A DNA stretch of 33,444 nucleotides from Verrucomicrobiota bacterium (GTDB lineage Bacteria > Verrucomicrobiota > Verrucomicrobiae > Chthoniobacterales > UBA10450). This document shows positions 27,351 through 33,444 of the stretch, one piece after another. Location: positions 1 to 33,444 of the forward strand of contig VBQB01000105.1 in assembly GCA_005887855.1 (NCBI GenBank). Reading direction: 5' to 3'. The notes below the pieces were generated by a model. The model was not told the origin of the DNA, did not search any database, and saw nothing but the letters and a program-made list of their open reading frames with translations. Made by a program: the position numbers and the translations under genes. Numbering within the stretch: position 1 is the stretch's first letter; each line of letters begins with the position of its first letter.

Positions 27351-28052
27351 TCAGACACTCAAATACGGCGCTGGATCAACATGGACTCCCGGCGACATCG
27401 TCGCACTGATAGTCACGCCTTCAACGTAACGCCCTTTCGCGGTTGGTGGTCGCGCCCGGACAACTGCCTCGATCACTGCATTTCCATTTTCCACGAGCGC
27501 TTTTTCCTCAAACGAAAACTTTCCAACTGGCACCGCGACATTGCCGTTCTTGTCGAGCTTGAATTCTACCCGACCGGCCTTCACTTCCTGCACCGCCTTT
27601 GCCGTGTCGTCGGTAACTGTCCCCGCCTTGGGATTTGGCATTAATCCGCGCGGTCCGAGCACCTTCCCGAGTTTCCGAACCTCCGCCATCGCCGCGGGCG
27701 TGGCGATGGCGACGTCAAAATCCTGAAAACCTTCCTGACATTTCTGAATCATGTCTTTCATCCCGACAAATTCGGCGCCTGCACCCTCGGCTGCTTTAGC
27801 TGCCTGGCCCTCCGCGAAAACGAGCACGCGCACCAGTTTGCCGCTGCCGTTCGGAAGCGGGCAGGTTCCGCGCACCATTTGATCCGACTGCTTTGGATCA
27901 ACACCAAGCCGGAAAGAAACTGTCACGGTCTGATCAAACTTCGTCGGCGAAAACTTCTTCAACGTCGCGACGGCTTCGGTAAGATTGTAAACCTTTGTCC
28001 GGTCCACTTGCTCGGCGGCCGCGCGATAACGTTTGCTTCGATTTCTTTGCAT
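27351..28052 (-). CDS. rplA: 50S ribosomal protein L1
   Basis: 233-residue uL1. Seen: KRYRAAAEQVDRTKVYNLTEAVATLKK, KFDQTVTVSFRLGVDPKQSDQMVRGTCPLPNGSGK, DVAIATPAAMAEVRKLGKVLGPRGLMPNPKAGTVT and VNG-type C-terminal GRYVEGVTISATMSPGVHVD. In most bacteria rplK lies directly before it; here a promoter and an unrelated amidohydrolase do. As L1 binds its own mRNA in other bacteria, the 100-base leader may hold a regulatory site, but I could not define one. Confidence 0.96.
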   Translation of the reverse strand: MQRNRSKRYRAAAEQVDRTKVYNLTEAVATLKKFSPTKFDQTVTVSFRLGVDPKQSDQMVRGTCPLPNGSGKLVRVLVFAEGQAAKAAEGAGAEFVGMKDMIQKCQEGFQDFDVAIATPAAMAEVRKLGKVLGPRGLMPNPKAGTVTDDTAKAVQEVKAGRVEFKLDKNGNVAVPVGKFSFEEKALVENGNAVIEAVVRARPPTAKGRYVEGVTISATMSPGVHVDPAPYLSV

Positions 28053-28143
28053 GTCCGTATGCAGTTCAAACGCCCGGTTCTTTGCTAAAAGTGACGGGGC
28101 TCCTGCTTAAAAGTTAAGCCGCTCAACCAGCGACGGGACGTCC

Positions 28144-28172
28144 AAACTAGCGGGCTATCTTTGCCTTGTCAA
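28144..28172 (-). promoter_or_regulatory. Predicted promoter of the rplA-rpoC operon
   Basis: Minus strand TTGACA (28172-28167), exactly 17 bases, then TAGTTT (28149-28144). The -35 is perfect. It lies about 90 bases before the rplA ATG and just after the stop of the amidohydrolase gene. Confidence 0.55.
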
Positions 28173-28207
28173 AGTGAACTTCTGTCCGAAAAACCCATAG
28201 GGGCGCG

Positions 28208-29566
28208 CTAATCGACCGGGGCCGCGACGTCTGTTGCCTCAGTTGATTTGGCTGCCGCTTGCATGGCCGGTGGTCCGTTCCTGATGATTTTTCCCTCTTT
28301 CATCACGAGCGAGATATGCTCCGTCGCGGCAATGTCTGCAGTCGGATCCCCATGCATCGCAATGATGTCGGCTAGCTTGCCTCTTTCCAACGTGCCAATT
28401 TTTTGGCCAATGCCCAACAGTTCTGCATCGTTTGAAGTCGCGGATTTCAGTGCATCGATCGGCGCCAGGCCGAGTCTGGTCATCAGTGCAAATTCCTTTG
28501 CGTTTTGGCCATGCGGGAAAACAGCTGCATCAGTGCCAAACGAAATTTTGACGCCCATTTTCACGGCGTTGCGAAACATTTCCGATCGTGCCGCAGCGGC
28601 TGCCCGCGCTTTTTCCTGCAAAGCTGGCGGGTAATTTGCAATCTTGCTCATGATCCATTCCGTCGCCATCAGCGTCGGCGTCAGAAACGTGCCTTTCTTT
28701 TTCATCAACGTCAGCGTCTCCGGTTTCAGAAATGAGCCGTGCTCAATCGAATCTACGCCGGCTTCGACTGCCTCGCGGCCGGCCTGATCACCGTGACAAT
28801 GCACCGCAACTTTTTTCCGCAACCGATGCGATTCATCGACCAGCGCAGCCATCTCCGCTGGCGTGAATTGCGGAGTATCTACTTCATCCGCCAACGAAAG
28901 AACGCCGCCGGAAACGGCAGCTTTGATTATATCTGCGCCGTTTTTGACTTCGAACCGGACCGCCTTGCGAACGTCATCCGGCCCGTTGGCGATCCCATCA
29001 GTGTAATCCGGTTCGCGGCCAAAAAGGAAATCACGAAACCCGCTCGTCGGATCGAAGTGACCGCCAGTGGCACCGATTCCTTTGGTCGCGACTAGCATGC
29101 GCGGGCCGACGATCACCCCTTTGTTGATCGAATTGCGCAGCGCGATATCGACAAATTCCCGGCTGGCAACGAAACGGCTGCCCAAGTCACGCACGGTCGT
29201 AAAACCGGCCTCGACTGTCGCGCGTGCGAACGTCACGGCTTTGATCGCTTGCTCCGAAACATTGAGATCAAGCTCGTCCAGCCGTCGCTGATTGTAATTA
29301 CCTGAATAATCCAGAGTCAGGTGCGTATGCGCATCCATGAATCCGGGCGATAACGTGGCATCGCCGAGATCGATCACCTGTGCGCCAGCGGGAACAGGCA
29401 AATTGCTGCCCGCATCGACAATCTTATCGCCCTGCACAATGATGACTCCGTCCGTGATGAGCGCTTTCGATTTGCCGTCGAACAGGCGCGCGGCTTTCAA
29501 CGCGATGACTGGCGGGTCATCGTTACCAGCAAGCCCGCCCGGATAGGCAATCAGAATGCACAGCAC
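28208..29566 (-). CDS. Metal-dependent amidohydrolase, prolidase-like
   Basis: 452-residue amidohydrolase-superfamily enzyme, nearest to the Xaa-Pro dipeptidase/imidazolonepropionase-like group. Binuclear metal site is complete: His80-x-His82 (DAHTHL), carbamylated Lys215 (DIIKAAVSGG), His256 (VAVHCHG), His276 (SIEHGSFL) and Asp346 (SFGTDAAV). GTG start at 29566, two bases after the stop of the membrane-protein gene, so the genes are coupled. The N-terminus LCILIAYPGGLAGNDDPP is hydrophobic like a signal peptide but has no basic start; the true N-terminus may be damaged or different. Substrate unknown: a small peptide or lactam is likely. Confidence 0.82.
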   Translation of the reverse strand: MLCILIAYPGGLAGNDDPPVIALKAARLFDGKSKALITDGVIIVQGDKIVDAGSNLPVPAGAQVIDLGDATLSPGFMDAHTHLTLDYSGNYNQRRLDELDLNVSEQAIKAVTFARATVEAGFTTVRDLGSRFVASREFVDIALRNSINKGVIVGPRMLVATKGIGATGGHFDPTSGFRDFLFGREPDYTDGIANGPDDVRKAVRFEVKNGADIIKAAVSGGVLSLADEVDTPQFTPAEMAALVDESHRLRKKVAVHCHGDQAGREAVEAGVDSIEHGSFLKPETLTLMKKKGTFLTPTLMATEWIMSKIANYPPALQEKARAAAAARSEMFRNAVKMGVKISFGTDAAVFPHGQNAKEFALMTRLGLAPIDALKSATSNDAELLGIGQKIGTLERGKLADIIAMHGDPTADIAATEHISLVMKEGKIIRNGPPAMQAAAKSTEATDVAAPVD

Positions 29567-29568
29567 TG

Positions 29569-31566
29569 CTATGGGTTCCGCAGTTTACCCATGCTTTCCG
29601 CAAGCCCCTGTCGCGCCGCGGCGAGGCCGGGATTGATTGCGAGCGCCTGCCTGAAGGCAGCAATAGCGCGCTCGTGCTGACTGAATAACGCGAGGTACCG
29701 GCCACGATTGATAAGCATGCTTGTATAGAGCGGCAAAACCTTGAGGTTTACTACGTCATCCTTCTCAAACCGCAGAGTCCCGTCGGCCAGACCGCGGGTC
29801 TGCAGATGTACGTCGCGCGAATCGTGAAAGTTCCGGTCGCGCGCAAGACGGAAAACAAGTCCCTGCGGAACAAGTTGATAGTTTTGGCTGAGCCCCTTAA
29901 TCAGCTCGCTGTCACGTTTGTCGGCGAAAAGCAAATCGCTCGTTATGTAAACCGGCGCGATCCGGTTCTCGTTCGTCACCATCGACTGAATCATCTCCTC
30001 GAATGCCGCCGTGATCATTTGAGTAAGCGCCTGGCTGTTGGCAAAAGCTCCAGGATCGTGTTCCCACTTCTTGAGATCTGCGACGAAGGCGTCAATCTTA
30101 TCGCGCGACCGCTCAATCAAACCAGGATAAGCGTGTTTCAGGTAATCGAAATACCACGAACGGCGTAGCAAATTAATGTCCACAATCTTCACATCGCGCC
30201 GGCGCTGTTCTATTTCCTGCGCATATAGCATCGGCGACGCCACCTGCCAGTCGAGCGTAAGTAAGAGGCCGTTAGGCTCGATCGCGCTAAGGAGATTTTC
30301 AACGTAATCGTGCGCGACGAAGTAATGCCTGCGATTATTGAACGGCCAATTGGCGGTGAAAGCTATTGTGCACGTGAGCAGTACTGCAATTGCAGCGACG
30401 AGGTACGGCCTCCCAACGGGCATGGACTGGAAGACGGCGAGTTGGATCAACCAACGGATGCCAAATCCAGCGGCAATCGCGATCGAAATAAATGTAGGCA
30501 GATAGTACGCATCCTTGTCCTCCGCGATGTAGTAGCTGAGCGCGTAAGCCAAATCGGCAGTGACGATAAACAAGAGAAACCAAAAAGTTGTGCGGTCCCG
30601 CTTGAAAGCGCTGCCAAAACCGGCGAAGGCTAAGGCAAGCGGCAAGGGAAACCAGAACACGCCGAATTCGCGCAAGGCCATCCTGCCGAATTCCACAGAC
30701 TGCTGGGCCATTACCTTCGGCGTAAAGGAGAAGAACACCTGGTACTGCCGGCCGGTGACGTGCCACCATATTTCTTCCAGCGAGCGCGGATTGCCCCAGT
30801 TAATCACAGGCGTGCGCGAGGCTGCCAGTGGCAAGTAGGTATAGACAGCCAGCAGAGCGCCAACCGAAATCAGTGCAGCATATATTAGTCGTCTGCCCCT
30901 GAAGAACCTCGGGCCCTCGGTCCTGTAAACGATGACAGCCACAGCTGGAAGTATGAGCGCCACGGTGACGTGATGGACGCCTAGCGCGAGCCCGAATACA
31001 AGCGCAGCGGCATAAAGAAAATTGTCGTGGACCGTCACCGCCAGGGTGTTCTTGCCGGCCTCCACGGCCGTGCCGATACGCCTTCTGTCTGCCATGATGC
31101 ACCGCCGCCACCGAAGCATCAGAAAGAAGATAACGAGGATGAGCAGCGTGTTGAGAGTATAAACCTCGGCGATGGTCGCGTAGGACCAAAGCGTCCGGGA
31201 GAACGCCATGAGCAGGCCCGCGCCAAGAGCAGGCGCAAGCACCAAAAGGCGGCCGGTGGCTGAATCCTCATCGTTTGCCCCCACTGTAGTGTATGGCGCG
31301 GCCTTCTTCCTCTGCTGCGCGCCCTTCTTTTTTCGCTTGGACGCGGCGAGATAGGAAGCGGCAATCATTAACTCTGCCACGACAAGAGTGAGCATCGCGG
31401 ACGCGAGCGCCGCAAAAAACGCGGAGGCAAAATTGATGCGTACCGCGACGTTTCCGAAGGGCACGAGCGACGCGAGAAGCGCAAGAATGACCCACAGGGG
31501 AAAACCGGGTGGGTGCGCAACTCCCAAGCCATGAGCGACCACAATCAACTCCCCGCTGTCCGTCAA
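29569..31566 (-). CDS. DUF2723 membrane protein (TMEM260-like), 5' end incomplete
   Basis: 665-residue polytopic protein of the DUF2723 family, related to TMEM260, a protein O-mannosyltransferase. Conserved acceptor-loop motif TDSGELIVVAHGLGVAHPPGFP at the N-terminus, hydrophobic segments over about residues 20-420, then a soluble part and a TPR-like repeat near 610-660 (RYLALFSQHERAIAAFRQALAINPGLAAARQGL). The chosen TTG start is 15-20 residues inside the conserved region: SWTLAPTVTL is readable upstream in frame, but with no ATG/GTG/TTG before a TGA 23 codons up. Thus TM1, which normally precedes this motif, is missing. Confidence 0.75.
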   Translation of the reverse strand: MTDSGELIVVAHGLGVAHPPGFPLWVILALLASLVPFGNVAVRINFASAFFAALASAMLTLVVAELMIAASYLAASKRKKKGAQQRKKAAPYTTVGANDEDSATGRLLVLAPALGAGLLMAFSRTLWSYATIAEVYTLNTLLILVIFFLMLRWRRCIMADRRRIGTAVEAGKNTLAVTVHDNFLYAAALVFGLALGVHHVTVALILPAVAVIVYRTEGPRFFRGRRLIYAALISVGALLAVYTYLPLAASRTPVINWGNPRSLEEIWWHVTGRQYQVFFSFTPKVMAQQSVEFGRMALREFGVFWFPLPLALAFAGFGSAFKRDRTTFWFLLFIVTADLAYALSYYIAEDKDAYYLPTFISIAIAAGFGIRWLIQLAVFQSMPVGRPYLVAAIAVLLTCTIAFTANWPFNNRRHYFVAHDYVENLLSAIEPNGLLLTLDWQVASPMLYAQEIEQRRRDVKIVDINLLRRSWYFDYLKHAYPGLIERSRDKIDAFVADLKKWEHDPGAFANSQALTQMITAAFEEMIQSMVTNENRIAPVYITSDLLFADKRDSELIKGLSQNYQLVPQGLVFRLARDRNFHDSRDVHLQTRGLADGTLRFEKDDVVNLKVLPLYTSMLINRGRYLALFSQHERAIAAFRQALAINPGLAAARQGLAESMGKLRNP

Positions 31567-31940
31567 AGTAACCGTTGGAGCGAGCGTCCAACTGTAAAGA
31601 ATGCTTCGACCGCGCTTCGGAAACAGAATCGGTCACGCTCCGGCCACTCATTGCTTTGGCAGGTTGCCGGTTCTTTGAAAGCCCGCGAGCCATGGCGCTA
31701 TCGTCTCGCAAACTCGTATGGCCTAGTCACGGCGATCATCCAGAAAGGGGCGCTGTTTTTAAAACGATTATTTGATCGGGTGCAACCGCGCGGATCGACG
31801 GAAGTAACAGAATCGCAGCGAAGCTGAGAAGAGACCAGCGCGTCGAGATTCGCATCCGCCTCGTTTAGAAACTATTGCAGGCGCAGGCAAGAAAGAACGT
31901 TCTTGTTTCGGCAAAGCGCTTCGTTTCCAATTCGCAGGAA
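31567..31940. other. Gap between DUF2723 gene and CocE hydrolase gene
   Basis: 374 bases. Holds the untranslated 5' part of the DUF2723 gene, a 39-codon signal-peptide ORF on the minus strand (31736-31855), and the perfect 12-bp palindrome AAGAACGTTCTT (31893-31904) 36 bases before the hydrolase ATG, which could be an operator. No tRNA or complete gene seen. Confidence 0.4.
31736..31855 (-). pseudogene. Orphan signal-peptide ORF, likely 5' gene fragment
   Basis: 39 codons, ATG 31855 preceded by GAGGCGG. Residues 1-24 form a good signal peptide: Arg-rich start (MRISTRW), hydrophobic LLSFAAILLLPS, then RAVA. After it come PDQIIVLKTAPLSG and a stop. The strand IIVLKTAPL resembles the VIALKAARLFDG opening of the amidohydrolase at 28208-29566, so it may be the beginning of a lost amidohydrolase paralogue. 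Could be a genuine tiny exported peptide. Confidence 0.35.
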
Positions 31941-33444
31941 ATGAAAACTCCACCGCTTGGCTGCGCTGTGCTCTTGGCTGTCGTTATCGTCTTCACCGCG
32001 CTCGCGGCTTTTACGCAGACACCGCCGCCCGCGGCATCGCCTTCTCCGAAAGAATCTCCGCCCGCGACTGCCGATTACGATCTTCGCTGGGGCGTAAAGA
32101 TTCCGATGCGAGACAAGGTCGAACTGAACGCAACACTGTATTTGCCGAGAACAAAAGATGGGACGTCCTCAAAGACGCCGATGATTTTCACTCTGACGCC
32201 TTACATCTCCGATACGTATCATCCCCGCGCCGCATACTTCGCATCGCACGGTTACGCATTTGCGCTTGTCGATGTTCGTGGCCGCGGAAATTCCGGTGGC
32301 GAGTTTGAGCCATTCGCAAATGAAGCCAGCGATGGACACGACGTCATGGAATGGCTGGCGCAACAGCCATTCTGCGACGGCAAGGTCGCGATGTGGGGCG
32401 GATCGTACGCGGGATTTGATCAATGGGCGACCGCCAAAGAACTGCCCCCGCATCTTGCGACGATCGTGCCGGTTGCTGCAGCGCATCCCCCGCTCGATTA
32501 TCCCTCTCTCGACAACGTCGGCGAAGCTTACGATGTGCAATGGTTCACGCTCACCAGTGGGCGCGCAGCCCAAAACAATCTTTTTGGTGACCAAAAGTTT
32601 TGGCGCACGAAATATTTGGACGCGTATAAGAAACATATTCCATTTAAGTCCCTGGATTCTTTCGTCGGAAATCCCTCCGCAAATTTCCAGCGTATCCTCA
32701 AACATCCGACCGCCGACGCGTATTACGACGCGATGGCGCCGACGACCGAACAATACAAGAAGATCACTTTGCCGATTCTGACGGTTACGGGCCAGTATGA
32801 TGGCGATGAGCTCGGCGCGCTTACGTTTTACCGCGATCATATCGCGAATGCTCCGCCCGAGGCCCGCGCAAAACATTTTCTCATAATCGGCCCATGGGAC
32901 CACGCGGGCACGCGGACGCCCACAGATGAGGTCGCTGGCGTCAAGTTCGGGCCTGCCGCGATCGTCGATCTTAACGATCTGCATCGACAATGGTACGATT
33001 GGACGATGAAGAACGGCGCCAAGCCGGAGTTTCTCAAAAACCAAGTCGCCTATTACTTGATCGCTGCAGGAAACACCGGCGCGAATGGCGAATGGAAATA
33101 CGCCGACAGCTTCGAAACTTTAACGGCAAATCCGCGAACTTTCTATCTCGATTCCAAAATCGGAGACGCCAACGGCGTGTTTCGTTCCGGCGCGCTCACA
33201 GAAAATCAGCCAAAGGAAGGCACCGACAAATTTACGTACGATCCACTCGATACAAAGCGTGGCGAGAATATCGAAGGAGTCGATCCGAAAGAGAAGACAG
33301 CGGGCCTGGATCAAAGTTACGCTTTGAGCATCGGCAACGACGGCTTGGTTTATCACACTGCTCCATTTCCTAACGAAACGCCGCTGATCGGTTGCCCGGC
33401 GGTCACGCTTTGGGTTTCCATTGACACGCCCGACACCGATCTCT
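31941..33444 (+). CDS. Secreted CocE/NonD family hydrolase (cut by right edge)
   Basis: Alpha/beta hydrolase of the CocE/NonD (peptidase S15-like) family; relatives cleave esters such as cocaine, cephalosporin esters or X-Pro peptides. ATG 31941 after AGGA; open through 501 codons to the window edge. Signal peptide at 1-26 (KTPP, LGCAVLLAVVIVFTALAAFTQ), Pro-rich linker, then the hydrolase: PMRDKVELNATLYLPR, DVRGRGNSGGEFEPF, nucleophile Ser155 in MWGGSYAGF, Asp287 in GQYDGDE and His321 in GPWDHAG. The C-terminal jelly-roll domain starts near residue 365 (PRTFYLDS) and is unfinished (LWVSIDTPDTDL). Substrate unknown. Confidence 0.88.
   Translation, partial: MKTPPLGCAVLLAVVIVFTALAAFTQTPPPAASPSPKESPPATADYDLRWGVKIPMRDKVELNATLYLPRTKDGTSSKTPMIFTLTPYISDTYHPRAAYFASHGYAFALVDVRGRGNSGGEFEPFANEASDGHDVMEWLAQQPFCDGKVAMWGGSYAGFDQWATAKELPPHLATIVPVAAAHPPLDYPSLDNVGEAYDVQWFTLTSGRAAQNNLFGDQKFWRTKYLDAYKKHIPFKSLDSFVGNPSANFQRILKHPTADAYYDAMAPTTEQYKKITLPILTVTGQYDGDELGALTFYRDHIANAPPEARAKHFLIIGPWDHAGTRTPTDEVAGVKFGPAAIVDLNDLHRQWYDWTMKNGAKPEFLKNQVAYYLIAAGNTGANGEWKYADSFETLTANPRTFYLDSKIGDANGVFRSGALTENQPKEGTDKFTYDPLDTKRGENIEGVDPKEKTAGLDQSYALSIGNDGLVYHTAPFPNETPLIGCPAVTLWVSIDTPDTDL

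Noticed and set aside
32169..33044. 291-codon minus-strand open frame
   Set aside because: Opposite the CocE/NonD gene, which has signal peptide and catalytic triad; the antisense frame has no features.

Overview
The window is a chromosomal segment of a moderately GC-rich, Gram-negative bacterium. I place it in the Verrucomicrobiota, probably a soil Chthoniobacterales/Udaeobacter-like lineage. This rests on the protein style (a DUF2723 glycosyltransferase-like protein, LpxK, a short EF-Ts, RpoC wording such as 'NPRR' after the catalytic loop) and on the many small palindromic and short-period repeats between genes. It is inference, not a database result. No rRNA, tRNA, CRISPR array, insertion sequence, integrase or phage gene was seen. 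Most of the window is core housekeeping DNA.

Layout. 1-2736 (+): end of sufS, sufU (Fe-S cluster assembly), a DUF2237 protein and a LolC/E-type ABC permease. 2738-8189 (-): thrB, lpxK, the polymerase half of LigD, a small CBU_0592-like membrane protein, two tandem paralogous cupins, a third cupin and a SLOG/molybdenum-carrier-like protein. 8250-11664: a COG1092-type SAM methyltransferase, a small membrane protein, dodecin (-), a secreted protein of unknown function and tyrS. 11735-15730 (-): a possible SRPBCC protein, bioD, purQ, purS and the phosphoesterase-ligase half of LigD; purS-purQ-bioD are chained by ATGA overlaps. 15999-18048 (-): tsf, rpsB and a PduO-type cobalamin adenosyltransferase. 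18143-28052 (-): rpoC, rpoB, rplL, rplJ, rplA with a good promoter candidate before rplA; secE-nusG-rplK do not precede it. 28208-31566 (-): a prolidase-like amidohydrolase and a DUF2723 membrane protein. 31941 to the right edge (+): a secreted CocE/NonD hydrolase that is open to the end.

Main points of interest. (1) rpoC is broken: about 33 conserved codons just after the catalytic NADFDGD loop are missing and the frame changes at about 20722. This is either an assembly/sequencing error or a real lesion in an essential gene. (2) The DUF2723 gene lacks its first membrane segment and has no usual start codon upstream of its conserved motif; an orphan signal-peptide ORF lies just upstream. (3) Several families of small intergenic repeats occur: a 60-bp compound palindrome beside each of the two duplicated cupin genes, 7- and 8-bp-period arrays at gene ends, and a palindrome embedded in frame in the LigD interdomain linker. 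(4) LigD is divided between two distant genes. I found no clear new defence or biosynthetic system; the cupin/SLOG cluster and the repeat families are the least explained parts.
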